Below, in pieces: positions 43,526-53,109 of a stretch of 64,000 bases of DNA; within the stretch, counting starts at the first letter, position 1; every line of letters starts with the position of its first letter. Made by a program: the position numbers and the translations under genes. Below the pieces are notes generated by a model. That model searched no databases. It was not told the DNA's origin and worked only from the letters and a program-made list of their open reading frames with translations. Source of the stretch: Galbibacter sp035306585 (lineage in GTDB: Bacteria > Bacteroidota > Bacteroidia > Flavobacteriales > Flavobacteriaceae); assembly GCF_035306585.1 (NCBI RefSeq), contig NZ_DATGNU010000043.1, positions 9,693-73,692 of the forward strand, written 5' to 3'.

Positions 43526-43533
43526 TAAATTTG
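43526..43533 (+). promoter_or_regulatory. susC promoter -7 box
   Basis: TAAATTTG is an exact TAnnTTTG match 27 nt upstream of the chosen susC ATG. Confidence 0.6.
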
Positions 43534-43560
43534 GTAGTATTAACCAAACCATTTTATTTT

Positions 43561-46500
43561 ATGAAACAAAATTTCTTTCTCTGGCTTGGCACCGTGTTGC
43601 TCATTTTCGTATCCAGTACAGTATACGGACAACACAACACAATTACAGGTATAGTGACCGATGCCACAGGGATTCCGATGCCAGGAGTCAATGTGATTGT
43701 AAAAGGCACCCAAAGGGGTGTGAGTACGGACTTTGATGGGCTTTATTCCATTGATGCATCACCTGGGGAGGTTTTAGTATTTACCTATGTAGGTTCGGTA
43801 ACAGTTGAAAAGACTGTGGGCCAGCAGCGCATAATCAATACCACCATGGAATTGGATAGTAATGAACTCGATGAAGTTGTTGTTATTGGTTATGGTACAG
43901 CGAAGAAGAGTGATGTCACAGGGGCTTTGGTCAGTGTGAGTTCCGAAGAGTTGTTACAACAACCTGTAAACAATGCCTTCGAGGCGCTTCAAGGTAAAGC
44001 CGCAGGGGTGGATATCACCAGTAGCCAGCGACCTGGAACCATTGGATCAGTTCGCATTAGAGGGAACAGGTCCTTAACGGCAAGCAACTCCCCTTTATAT
44101 GTCGTAGATGGTGTTCCTTTGATGTCACCAACGGCTATTGAAACGCTCAACCCCAGAGACATTCAGTCTATAGAAGTTTTAAAAGATGCTTCGGCTACGG
44201 CCATTTACGGTTCTCGCGGAGCTAATGGGGTTATCATTGTATCCACTAAAAAAGGTAGAGAAGGTCGATTACAACTCAACTATTCCACCGTTGTTACTAC
44301 TTCAACCATTGAGGATAGAGCCCCAGCAATGAGTGCGAGTGAATTTATTACCTTTAGACGTTGGGCTGCTTATAACCTCGATCCAGAAGTATATGCCCAT
44401 CCTAACAATCCTACCTATGAAAATGACGAATTAATATTTGACAGTGCCATGGACAATCAAACCTCTAGAGACAATGTTCTAAGGGGTTGGAATGGCGGCA
44501 CTTGGGACCCTTCAAGGGTACGCAATACTGATTGGACAGACATTGTAACTCAAACAGCCTTAACCACAGAACACAATATCAGTGCAAGTGGTGGTACAGA
44601 GCACATGAGTGCGTATGCATCCTTTGGCTACCTGGATAATGAAGGTACCCAAAAGGGTCAGTTTTACGAACGCTACACTGCCAAGATCAGTGCAGAACTT
44701 AGACCAACAGAATGGTTCACACTAAGCAGTAGTATGAATGCAAGTTGGAGCGAACAAGATTATGGAATGTCTCGATTAGGCGCACGTAGCAGCTCTGGGC
44801 CTGATGCCATCTACGGGAATGCAAAAGCCATCTACAATATGGCTGTACCATATGATGCTAATGGCAATATCGTCATCAATCCAGGAGGAGAAACTGGAAT
44901 TTACACCATTCAAGATGAATGGGAAAAAAGCACCCAGCAATCAGAGTCCATGCGTATCTTAGGTAGTTTTTCTGCCACCTTTGATATTGGTGAGATTGTT
45001 AGTGCTTTGGAAGGCTTAAAATTCAAGATGAACTTTGGTCCTGATTATCGAAATTGGAGGGAAGGATCCTATATTGATGGAACATCTGCTTATAAAATTA
45101 ATGCCGATGGATCTACCGGTACCAATTATGCCAGACTTAGAAATCGCAGGGATTTTTCTTGGACCCTGGATAACATGATCACCTACAACAAAACCATCGC
45201 TGAGAAGCACAACCTGGGATTGACCCTTTTACAGACAGCATCTTCATGGAATACCGAAGAATCAGCCATGAGTGCCAATAATATTCCAAAAGAGTCCTAC
45301 TTATGGAATGCATTTGGTTCCATAGACATTACCAATTCTGACAACAATGCATCAATGAGTTCAGGTCTTGTGGAGCGGCAACTCAGTTCTTATATGGTAC
45401 GTGCCAATTACGGATTTGATGATCGTTACCTGATCACACTCTCTGGACGATGGGATGGTGCTTCCCAGCTAGGAGAGGGTAACAAATGGGACTTCTTTCC
45501 TTCGGCTGCCTTTGCTTGGAGAATTAAACAGGAAAACTTTATGAGTGAAGCTACTTGGCTCAATGACTTAAAGCTTCGCCTTGGATTTGGTACCACCGGT
45601 AACGCTGCTGTAAGCCCATATGCAACAAAAGGAGATATTACACAAATTTACTTACCTTTTAACGGTATTGGAAACCTCATTGGTTATACTACAAACGAGC
45701 CGTATTATAGCGCGAATCAGCTGACAATGGCTAACCCAGATCTAGGGTGGGAAAAAACAACGCAATACAACATTGGACTTGACTTTGCACTGTTTAATAA
45801 CCGCATCAGTGGTAGTTTAGACATGTATAAGTCATATACGGAAGATTTATTGATGTCTGTAAATATTCCAACCCTTACGGGGTATCCAAACATCATTTCC
45901 AACATCGGAAAGACCAACAACCGCGGAGTAGAACTAACCTTAAATGCTACCCCTATTCAAACTAGTGGTGGTTTTGCCTGGGATACCAATATCAATGTGG
46001 CCTGGCAGAAGGACGAAATCGAAGAACTGGCTTATGGTGAAAATGACATGGTGGATAACCGCTGGTTTATCGGGCAATCGATTGCCGTGGAATACGGTTA
46101 TGACAACCTTGGTGTATGGCAAAATACTGCAGAAGATCTCGCGGAGATGGAGCAATGGAATGCCAACGGTTATGATTTTACTCCTGGAAATGTACGCCCC
46201 AAGGACCAAAATGGCGATTATATGATGACCGAAGAAGATCGTGTGGTCCTAGGAAACAGTACTCCTAGATGGGTACTAGGATGGAACAATGCCTTTAGTT
46301 ATAAAGGCGTGGAACTGAGCATGAATATCTACTCTCGCTTAGGGTATACGGATGATATCGGAGGACAAGCTATGACAGCGCATTCCAATCAAATCAAGAT
46401 CGACTATTGGACTCCAGAGAATCCAGATGCGGAATTTCAAAAACCGATACTTGGGCAAGCAACCTCAGGTTCTCAAGATGACTTCTCAGGGGTTCTAGGA

Positions 46501-46716
46501 TTTAAAGATGCAGGCTTTGTAAAGATTAGAAACATCTCACTAGGGTATAATTTCTCTAGAGATTTCTGTACTAAAAACGGCCTTAATAACCTGAAAATTT
46601 ACTTTCAAGCTATTAATCCTGGAAGCATTTATCAGGCGGTAGATTGGTATGATTTTGATGTCAATGCCACCTACTTTAACCGCAGCTTTGCACTTGGAAT
46701 TGATATCGGAATATAA
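43561..46716 (+). CDS. susC: SusC/RagA family TonB-dependent outer-membrane transporter
   Basis: This 1051-residue outer-membrane protein imports oligosaccharides with its SusD partner, powered by TonB. After a signal peptide (FFLWLGTVLLIFVSSTVYG) a carboxypeptidase-regulatory-like domain appears (ITGIVTDATGIPMPGVNVIV), then the TonB box DEVVVIGYG, the plug with LYVVDGVPLM and ATAIYGSRGANGVIIVSTKK, and the 22-strand barrel. The open frame begins at 43531, but the ATG at 43561 gives a proper signal peptide and lies after the -7 box. No N-terminal STN domain is present, so sigma/anti-sigma control is unlikely. susD follows after 43 nt. Confidence 0.96.
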   Translation: MKQNFFLWLGTVLLIFVSSTVYGQHNTITGIVTDATGIPMPGVNVIVKGTQRGVSTDFDGLYSIDASPGEVLVFTYVGSVTVEKTVGQQRIINTTMELDSNELDEVVVIGYGTAKKSDVTGALVSVSSEELLQQPVNNAFEALQGKAAGVDITSSQRPGTIGSVRIRGNRSLTASNSPLYVVDGVPLMSPTAIETLNPRDIQSIEVLKDASATAIYGSRGANGVIIVSTKKGREGRLQLNYSTVVTTSTIEDRAPAMSASEFITFRRWAAYNLDPEVYAHPNNPTYENDELIFDSAMDNQTSRDNVLRGWNGGTWDPSRVRNTDWTDIVTQTALTTEHNISASGGTEHMSAYASFGYLDNEGTQKGQFYERYTAKISAELRPTEWFTLSSSMNASWSEQDYGMSRLGARSSSGPDAIYGNAKAIYNMAVPYDANGNIVINPGGETGIYTIQDEWEKSTQQSESMRILGSFSATFDIGEIVSALEGLKFKMNFGPDYRNWREGSYIDGTSAYKINADGSTGTNYARLRNRRDFSWTLDNMITYNKTIAEKHNLGLTLLQTASSWNTEESAMSANNIPKESYLWNAFGSIDITNSDNNASMSSGLVERQLSSYMVRANYGFDDRYLITLSGRWDGASQLGEGNKWDFFPSAAFAWRIKQENFMSEATWLNDLKLRLGFGTTGNAAVSPYATKGDITQIYLPFNGIGNLIGYTTNEPYYSANQLTMANPDLGWEKTTQYNIGLDFALFNNRISGSLDMYKSYTEDLLMSVNIPTLTGYPNIISNIGKTNNRGVELTLNATPIQTSGGFAWDTNINVAWQKDEIEELAYGENDMVDNRWFIGQSIAVEYGYDNLGVWQNTAEDLAEMEQWNANGYDFTPGNVRPKDQNGDYMMTEEDRVVLGNSTPRWVLGWNNAFSYKGVELSMNIYSRLGYTDDIGGQAMTAHSNQIKIDYWTPENPDAEFQKPILGQATSGSQDDFSGVLGFKDAGFVKIRNISLGYNFSRDFCTKNGLNNLKIYFQAINPGSIYQAVDWYDFDVNATYFNRSFALGIDIGI

Positions 46717-46759
46717 CCAGGAGAATCTATAGATAAACAATACAAAAAACTTAAAAGAT

Positions 46760-48859
46760 ATGAAACTCAAATACAACATAGGAATTTATCTTTTCTCATT
46801 ACTAGGACTTGTGATAGCCTCCTGTAATAAAGATTTCCTCGATGAAGAGTTAACAACACAATACTCTACGGATTATCTTGACACCCCAGAGGGTATTGAA
46901 GAACTTACCCGTTCGCTCTACGGAAATATTAGATGGCATTTTGGCTATGAATGGGCATATGGGATGACCCTATATGGAACAGATGAATTCACTAATGCCA
47001 ATGACCTGACCAATGAAATGTGGAATACCTATGACAACCGCTTAGGCCCCCTTGGCGCCACACCAGAAACGGGGGCAGCAAATAAAAATGCGACATCCCC
47101 TGCACAACTTTGGGATCAGTTGTATTATGGAATCTCATCAGCCAATACCATTATTGCCAAGGCCGCTGAAGTTATAACCGATGAGAGTATTAGGAATCGA
47201 TGCTTGGCCCATGCTTACTTTTTAAGAGGTTATAATTACTACCGATTAACGGCACAATATGGAAGCGTGGTTCTACAAACCGAACCAGCTGAAGGGGTGG
47301 TTAGGAACTTCACTAGACCAACGGCAGAGGAGTGTTGGGAGCAAGTAATCTCAGACTTAAGAAAAGCGTATGAACTATTTGAAGGAGAGGTATTCACCTA
47401 TGGAAAAGGAATCACATGGACCAAGGCTACTGCTGCACATTTCCTGGCAAAGGCCTTATTGTTTAGAGCCTCAGAGCGCAACAATGATTGGAACAGCTCT
47501 TACATAGATGCTGATTTAAAAGAGGCTATTGAGGTATCCACTTATGCAATAAATGCCAGAGGTCCACTAACACCGGATTATAATGATCTATATTCCAATT
47601 GGACAGGGGTTGATTGTGAGATTGAACAACTGGACGAGATCTTAATGGCCGCTGGTCACAATGCAGACGGTGCTACTAGTGGACGCTTTGGAAATAGAAC
47701 TTATAATTACTTCAACCCGCAGTTTAGTAGTTTCTCTGGAGGTTGGGTGCGAAGAGGAGTTTGGATCGGTGGAATGGACTTTCAGCGTTGTAGACCAACG
47801 GAATACAGTTATGCGGTATTCGACCACGTGAATGATTCCCGTATGTGGAAGACTTTCAAAACGGTATATGGCGCTAATAATGTAGCCGAAGAAGGCTATG
47901 ATGTTCAACCCGGGGACCCAGGGATTGTGATGATTCTAAATACCAAAGATGATCACACCTATGACAATTACACCTTTGGAGCATTTGTGCAAAACCCCGA
48001 TTGGACCGATGACCAAGGGCGATTAGCAGAATGGAAAATAGGAGAACGCCAAACACCTACATCTGGAGAACTGACAAGTGAGGTAGGACAATGGGTTCCC
48101 AATTCCTTGGTATTATATCAAAATGGAGAATATGTAGCGCCTACCTTTAAAAATCAACCGATCTGTAATTTCTTCGCTGGAATCAACAAAACAGATGATG
48201 GATCCAGACAGGCTGAAAAAGGCGATGCTCACCGTGATGTTACTATGGCAAGACTAGCGGAGACCTATTTGGTTCGAGCCGAATGTTACGTTCGATTAAA
48301 TCAATTTGGACAAGCCATGAATGACATCAACGAGGTTAGAAGGAGAGCGCAGTGGAAATCAGGTGAAAACCGGTCCTATTACACCGATGGTGGTATGGCC
48401 TTTGAGAACAATGCGCTCAACACGGGAAGTGCCGCGGAGAATTACATCAATTCTAATTTGAATATGAACACTTATTATCTTTCTAATCCAGATATAGAAG
48501 TAACCACTGAGGCCTCTAACTTAGAGTTAACCTCTTTCCCAAATGACCTTCCAGAGGAAGATGAAGCCGTCTTAACTCGTTTGGGCGCTTCCAGTCAATA
48601 CGAACGTGCATTACACTTTATATTAAATGAGCGAACTAGAGAATTACTCGGAGAGTGGCAGCGTTGGGAAACACTCTCCAGAACAGGAACGCTACTTCAA
48701 AGAGCGCAAGCATTTAACCCTGAGGCCGCCGCTGGAATTACAGCCAACAAACATGAGTTACGACCAATACCACAAGCATTTATAGACGGGCTGCTGAACG
48801 ATGATGGTTCTAATCTATCTGCTGCCGATAAGGCTGCATGGCAAAACCCTGGGTATTAA
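46760..48859 (+). CDS. susD: SusD/RagB family outer-membrane lipoprotein
   Basis: This 699-residue lipoprotein (Cys near residue 21 in VIASCNKDFLDEEL) caps the SusC barrel and binds the glycan. SusD segments include the TPR-rich core: LWDQLYYGISSANTIIAKAA, AHAYFLRGYNYYRLTAQYG, and the C-terminal ARLAETYLVRAECYVRLNQF with INEVRRRAQW and LNERTRELLGEWQRWETLSR. It is longer than typical members (500-600), with insertions in the middle (around 290-430) that may shape the binding site. It follows susC by 43 nt and ends at a strong terminator. Confidence 0.96.
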   Translation: MKLKYNIGIYLFSLLGLVIASCNKDFLDEELTTQYSTDYLDTPEGIEELTRSLYGNIRWHFGYEWAYGMTLYGTDEFTNANDLTNEMWNTYDNRLGPLGATPETGAANKNATSPAQLWDQLYYGISSANTIIAKAAEVITDESIRNRCLAHAYFLRGYNYYRLTAQYGSVVLQTEPAEGVVRNFTRPTAEECWEQVISDLRKAYELFEGEVFTYGKGITWTKATAAHFLAKALLFRASERNNDWNSSYIDADLKEAIEVSTYAINARGPLTPDYNDLYSNWTGVDCEIEQLDEILMAAGHNADGATSGRFGNRTYNYFNPQFSSFSGGWVRRGVWIGGMDFQRCRPTEYSYAVFDHVNDSRMWKTFKTVYGANNVAEEGYDVQPGDPGIVMILNTKDDHTYDNYTFGAFVQNPDWTDDQGRLAEWKIGERQTPTSGELTSEVGQWVPNSLVLYQNGEYVAPTFKNQPICNFFAGINKTDDGSRQAEKGDAHRDVTMARLAETYLVRAECYVRLNQFGQAMNDINEVRRRAQWKSGENRSYYTDGGMAFENNALNTGSAAENYINSNLNMNTYYLSNPDIEVTTEASNLELTSFPNDLPEEDEAVLTRLGASSQYERALHFILNERTRELLGEWQRWETLSRTGTLLQRAQAFNPEAAAGITANKHELRPIPQAFIDGLLNDDGSNLSAADKAAWQNPGY

Positions 48860-48943
48860 AATTAACACACAACAATAGAAGTTTATTCATTTTACTTTTT
48901 ATTTCCTTTGTTCTCTTTAACTTAAATGACTTCTATACCAAAG

Positions 48944-48978
48944 TGCTTCGCTCATAAAAGATTAGCGAAGCATTTTTG
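48944..48978 (+). terminator. Rho-independent terminator after susD
   Basis: TGCTTCGCT pairs with AGCGAAGCA around a 10-nt loop and is followed by TTTTTGTTTTT. It lies about 85 nt after the susD stop. Confidence 0.85.
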
Positions 48979-49003
48979 TTTTTATCTTCACGGATCGACC
49001 ATG

Positions 49004-49020
49004 CAGGTAGGTACAGGATT
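49004..49020 (+). promoter_or_regulatory. Putative rhamnose/RG-I regulon operator, GH28-rhaM promoter
   Basis: CAGGT at 49004 and CAGGATT at 49014 form the same 10-bp-spaced direct repeat. It ends exactly 20 nt upstream of TATCTTTA (49041-49048), a seven-of-eight TAnnTTTG box. Confidence 0.5.
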
Positions 49021-49040
49021 AAATTATAAAACACCTCCCC

Positions 49041-49048
49041 TATCTTTA
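49041..49048 (+). promoter_or_regulatory. -7 box of the GH28-rhaM operon
   Basis: TATCTTTA differs from TAnnTTTG at the last base only and lies 19 nt upstream of the ATG. Confidence 0.4.
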
Positions 49049-49067
49049 TTTAAAAATCAATACCACT

Positions 49068-50432
49068 ATGATGAAATACTTCACTCTCATACTATGGTGT
49101 AGCGCGATACTGTTTTCGTGCCAAAGGCAACCCAACAAAATTCCTACCCATGCCATTACCGCATCCGCTCCCTTTGGAGAAGTGACTGTAGAGGTGCCCG
49201 ATTTTGGTCAAAGCAAAAGATATCTTATTACAGATTTTGGCGCGCTACCCAATGATCAAAAAGCAACAACTAAGGCCATTATGGAAGCAATTGAAGTGGC
49301 TCATAATCAAGGTGGCGGTCGGGTTGTGATTCCAAAAGGAGAATGGCTTACAGGTAAAATACATCTAAAGAGCAATATCAATCTACACCTAGAACAAGGG
49401 GCAGTATTGCTCTTCTCGGATAATCCACAAGATTATTTACCTGCTGTACATACTAGTTGGGAAGGGCTCGAATGCTATAATTACTCCCCTCTTATCTATG
49501 CCTATCAATGTAAAAATATAGCCATCACAGGACAAGGGGAGCTAAAGGCTAAAATGGATACTTGGAGAGGCTGGTTTGATCGTCCTCCAGGGCATATGAA
49601 CAGCCTAAAAGAACTGTATCACATGGCGGCAAAGAACATCCCAGTAGAAGAGCGACAAATGGTTAACCACTCGGCAAATTTAAGACCGCATTTTATCCAG
49701 TTTAACCGATCGGAAAATATTTTATTAAAAGGGGTGACCATTACCAACAGTCCATTTTGGGTGATACACCCCTATTTATCTAAAAACGTGTATATCCAAC
49801 AGGTGAAAGTATTTGCGCATGGTCATAACAATGACGGGGTGGATCCAGAGATGAGCCAAAACATCATTATCGAGAACTCTATCTTTGATCAGGGCGATGA
49901 TGCCATAGCGGTAAAATCGGGCAGAAATCAAGATGCATGGCGATTAGCAACACCCTCAAAGAATATCGTTATTAAAAACTGTAAAATTATAAACGGTCAT
50001 CAATTAATGGCTATTGGAAGTGAACTCTCTGGTGGGATAGAAAATATTTATATGTCAGAGTGCCAGGTAGCCAAGGGAGCAAAACTGAATCATTTACTTT
50101 TTATTAAAACCAACCACCGCAGAGGAGGTACGGTCAGCAATATCTATATGGATCGTATTACCTCTGGAAAGATTGCGGAAGGAATTCTAGGCATCGATAC
50201 TGATGTATTGTATCAATGGCGTGATTTAGTTCCCACCTATCAGAAGAAATTAACCACTATTAAGGAGGTGTATTTGAGTGATATTCATGCCGAAAATGTG
50301 GCCTTTATATCAAAAATTTCAGGGCAAGAACAATGCCCAGTAAAGAACATTGTACTGAAACAGGTCACCGCCGACAGTATCAGAAATCAGCCCATTATGA
50401 ACCAAAATGTATTGGGCTTTAATTACCAATAA
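49068..50432 (+). CDS. Lipoprotein glycoside hydrolase family 28
   Basis: This 454-residue beta-helix hydrolase has a lipoprotein signal (ILWCSAILFSC) and would sit on the cell envelope. GH28 catalytic boxes are very clear: NNDGVDPE (about residue 260), DQGDDAIAVKSG with the paired Asp, and INGHQLMAIGSELSGG with the His. Earlier, DFGALPNDQKATTKAI and HNQGGGRVVIPKGEW give the N-terminal pectinase pattern. It cleaves galacturonate-containing backbones; RG-I is suggested by location. The gene is first of a two-gene unit with rhaM, 16 nt later, under its own regulon-type promoter. Met2 is an alternative start. Confidence 0.94.
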   Translation: MMKYFTLILWCSAILFSCQRQPNKIPTHAITASAPFGEVTVEVPDFGQSKRYLITDFGALPNDQKATTKAIMEAIEVAHNQGGGRVVIPKGEWLTGKIHLKSNINLHLEQGAVLLFSDNPQDYLPAVHTSWEGLECYNYSPLIYAYQCKNIAITGQGELKAKMDTWRGWFDRPPGHMNSLKELYHMAAKNIPVEERQMVNHSANLRPHFIQFNRSENILLKGVTITNSPFWVIHPYLSKNVYIQQVKVFAHGHNNDGVDPEMSQNIIIENSIFDQGDDAIAVKSGRNQDAWRLATPSKNIVIKNCKIINGHQLMAIGSELSGGIENIYMSECQVAKGAKLNHLLFIKTNHRRGGTVSNIYMDRITSGKIAEGILGIDTDVLYQWRDLVPTYQKKLTTIKEVYLSDIHAENVAFISKISGQEQCPVKNIVLKQVTADSIRNQPIMNQNVLGFNYQ

Positions 50433-50448
50433 CACCATACGAAACCTT

Positions 50449-50763
50449 ATGACTACAAACGCATTCACCATGAAATTAAAACCTGGTTTTGAGGAAGAAT
50501 ACAAAAAACGCCATGATGAGATCTGGCCTGAACTTAAGGCCTTATTATCCCATCAGGGTATCAGCGACTATGCTATTTACTTAGACAAAACCACTTTAAC
50601 ACTCTTTGCTGTACAACAGTTAGCAGACGATTTTAACCCTGAAGCACTTCCAAAGCATCCATTGGTACAAAAATGGTGGGCATACATGGCAGACATTATG
50701 GAGACCCACCCAGATAATTCTCCCATAGAAACCCCATTATCCCGGGTGTTTTACATGAGATGA
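50449..50763 (+). CDS. rhaM: L-rhamnose mutarotase
   Basis: This 104-residue cytoplasmic enzyme interconverts alpha- and beta-L-rhamnose, giving the anomer used by the isomerase. The ferredoxin-like fold shows FTMKLKPGFEEEYKKRHDEIW with the active-site His, then ISDYAIYLDKTTLTLFAVQQL and a closing WWAYMADIMETHPDNSP before PLSRVFYM. The open frame extends back to 50407 inside the GH28 gene, but the ATG at 50449 gives the family length. Its presence ties the locus to rhamnose use. It ends 1 nt before the convergent SHOCT-type pseudogene. Confidence 0.94.
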   Translation: MTTNAFTMKLKPGFEEEYKKRHDEIWPELKALLSHQGISDYAIYLDKTTLTLFAVQQLADDFNPEALPKHPLVQKWWAYMADIMETHPDNSPIETPLSRVFYMR

Positions 50764-50764
50764 T

Positions 50765-51089
50765 TTAAAGGGATTTTAAAATCTCAGCTTTTTTTTGGTC
50801 ATACTCCTTTTGGCTTTTCAACGCACTAGTATGCAACTCTTTAAGTAGTTTTAAACGCTCAGCGCTCGAGATCGTCAAACGTTCATTATGATCCATCACT
50901 GCGTAGGGTACTACCATCCGCCCCGAGGCCACTCGAGCATTTTCTAACCATCGCTGCCTTGTGTATTCGATCATACGCTCTTGCTATTCTTGTGCATACT
51001 GATACAATTTTTCTTACCTGCGCCTTAGGCAAGTAATCGATGGTGTAAAGTGCCTTTTCCACGGTAAGCACTTCAAATTTCGAACCCAT
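50765..51089 (-). pseudogene. Frameshifted small protein with C-terminal SHOCT-like domain
   Basis: Two minus-strand frames read as one broken gene. The upstream frame (from the second Met at 51089) starts MGSKFEVLTVEKALYTIDYL and leads through KAQVRKIVSVCTRIARA; the other begins MIEYTRQRWLENARVASG and ends with a SHOCT-like ISSAERLKLLKELHTSALKS, then QKEYDQKKAEILKSL. The frames join by removing one base near 50975, where an in-frame TAG precedes the second part. A single-base frameshift is the simplest reading; a sequencing error or an independent 69-residue gene are alternatives. Function unknown. Confidence 0.5.
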
Positions 51090-51092
51090 CAA

Positions 51093-51548
51093 CTTTTACA
51101 TTAGATGACAATCCGTTACCTGCTTCCAAAGAATAGCATCAAATTTCATGGTAAGCCCCAGCTTTATGGGGCTGCAGATTATAATTCGCCTATTGGTAAG
51201 GGCTATAGCCCTAGGAGCGATATTAATCGGTTTTCTTTGAACCGCTATGCAGGCAATAGATTCCTTGTTGGTTAACAGCTGGTGAGGTTTTTTTAAGCGC
51301 CTTTTTAGTCCTAGCAGGGTTTTGGTCTTTATGGAGCAGTCGTTTAATTAGTCCATAATTGTAGCGTAATTTACCAGTTATATAGGGCTGTAGCTACCAT
51401 CAAAAAAGCGCATTAATACAAGAAAAACACCCTTTTTTTTAACAACTAATGTGGAGCGCTAACAAGATACAAAATTGCTTGTTTTTTTTAAAAAAAGCGT
51501 GCAGGGTACTTTTTCCTAAATTAGGATACTTTTATGAACTGTTTCACC
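51093..51548. other. Gene-free region, possibly decayed
   Basis: No intact gene is visible in these 456 nt. A hairpin AGCCCCA/TGGGGCT lies near 51154-51173 without a T-run, and a palindrome AGGGCTATAGCCCT near 51199-51212. A plus-strand frame starting near 51151 encodes a short hydrophobic peptide and continues, past stops, in partly amphipathic sequence, which could be the remains of a small membrane protein. It lies next to the frameshifted SHOCT-like gene, so the whole stretch may be degenerating. Confidence 0.35.
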
Positions 51549-53096
51549 TTAGTCATTGATGGATAAAACAGTCCCGAGCAGTTCATCTATGGTCTGTTGG
51601 CTCACTAAAAAATCTTTTAATCCAAGTTGCTTGCATTGACGTAGACTTTGGGCCAATACAGCGGCATTAAAGGTGGCACCCTCAAGATTAGTATGTGTAT
51701 GGTCCTTGGGGAAAAACCATTGAACTTTATCCCTCCCGATCTTCTGGTAGGCTCTTGCAATGCTGTCGTTTAGATCGATAAATAGGACATTGTTTTTTAG
51801 AGCAATTTCCTTAGCCCACAGTCCGTAATTCTCGTTGTTACGAATGACTTTTTCCCCATCCCATTGATTTCTAGGAACGGGACTTAACACCACCGCAATG
51901 GCTCCTTTATCTATTGTTTGCTGTATAAAATGATTCATATACCAGCCGTAACTATGTACCGTTTCAGCGGGCTGACCTTCTCTTTTTACCACAAGGGTCG
52001 AATCGCTTATTCCAGAGATAGAACCCCTATATTTTGGTTGATCGATATAACCGCCATCATTATGACCAAATTGCATCAGTAGGTAATCTCCTTTCTTTAA
52101 GGTGTCATAAACCTTCTCCCATAGTTTTTCAGTGTAAAAAGTGCGACTACTACGCCCTCCCCTAGCCGCATTTACAATGCGCACTCTATTGGTATCTACA
52201 AACTTCTCCAAGGCCACACCCCAACCTACGGCTTGATCAAGGTCATTATCAGCAACAGTCGAATCGCCTATCAAATACAATTGTTTTTTCTTAGGTAGGG
52301 TAATCTTGGGATTTTCCAACACATAATTTCCAAACTCCTCTCTGGCAGACTTGAGTTCTCGAGCCACTATAAAGGCGGCTAATGAGGCGCCTTGTGCGGT
52401 GGTGTGCGTGTGGTCTTTTTTGTAAAATAGCTGACCAAGGACGCTATCTTGCCCCAGTTTTTCCATTTCCATAGCCATTTCATTGTTCAGATCAACAAAA
52501 GTCACACCTTGCTCTTGGGCTACTTGTTTGGACCAAAGCCCATAGGTTTCTAAGTTACGCCCTACCTTACCGTCTTCCCATTTATTTCTAGGAATTGGTG
52601 AGATCACAACAGGAATCCCCCCTTTTTCTTTTGTTTGTTCAATCATTTTTCGGATATACCATCCATAGGTATGGACCACCTCGTTTTCATTAGTGAGCAT
52701 ATTGTGAATTTCTTCCTTCTGTTGGCCGATTCCTTTAATGGTACCCCTTGCGCGAAAATCATCATTAATTGGCCCTGAATCATTATGTCCAAATTGTATG
52801 AGCACGTAGTCCCCTTTTTCAATTTCCTTGTAAACCTCTTGCCACAATCCTTTTTGGATATAGGTACGACTGCTGGTCCCACCTAAGGCTTTATTTCTCA
52901 CTGTAATTTGAGTACTATCAAGATATTGTCCAATGAAATCACCCCATCCCCAAAGACCGCCCGCACCATCGCCCTGTCCGTTTTTAACCGTGGAATCCCC
53001 CACGGTAAAAAGCACTGGCTTCTTTATGGGATCGCCTACTTGGCATTGAGAAAAAATAAGACCTAGCAAGACCAGTATGTATAATTTAATTCGCAT
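51549..53096 (-). CDS. Tandem-domain SGNH/GDSL esterase (CE12-like, rhamnogalacturonan acetylesterase)
   Basis: This 515-residue lipoprotein (Cys18 in IFSQC) carries two complete SGNH hydrolase domains. The first has GDST at residues 33-36 (Ser35), LGGTSSRT, QFGHNDSG and DHTHTTAQG. The second, from about residue 275, repeats these as LIGDSTVAD, RGGRSSRT, QFGHNDGG and DHTHTNLEG. Both keep Ser, Gly, Asn and the Asp/His pair, so both may be active. The domains are clearly related and probably arose by duplication. They would remove acetyl esters from RG-I. It lies 13 nt downstream of the GH2 gene in the same operon. Confidence 0.93.
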   Translation of the reverse strand: MRIKLYILVLLGLIFSQCQVGDPIKKPVLFTVGDSTVKNGQGDGAGGLWGWGDFIGQYLDSTQITVRNKALGGTSSRTYIQKGLWQEVYKEIEKGDYVLIQFGHNDSGPINDDFRARGTIKGIGQQKEEIHNMLTNENEVVHTYGWYIRKMIEQTKEKGGIPVVISPIPRNKWEDGKVGRNLETYGLWSKQVAQEQGVTFVDLNNEMAMEMEKLGQDSVLGQLFYKKDHTHTTAQGASLAAFIVARELKSAREEFGNYVLENPKITLPKKKQLYLIGDSTVADNDLDQAVGWGVALEKFVDTNRVRIVNAARGGRSSRTFYTEKLWEKVYDTLKKGDYLLMQFGHNDGGYIDQPKYRGSISGISDSTLVVKREGQPAETVHSYGWYMNHFIQQTIDKGAIAVVLSPVPRNQWDGEKVIRNNENYGLWAKEIALKNNVLFIDLNDSIARAYQKIGRDKVQWFFPKDHTHTNLEGATFNAAVLAQSLRQCKQLGLKDFLVSQQTIDELLGTVLSIND

Positions 53097-53109
53097 AAGT
53101 ATCCGTGTT

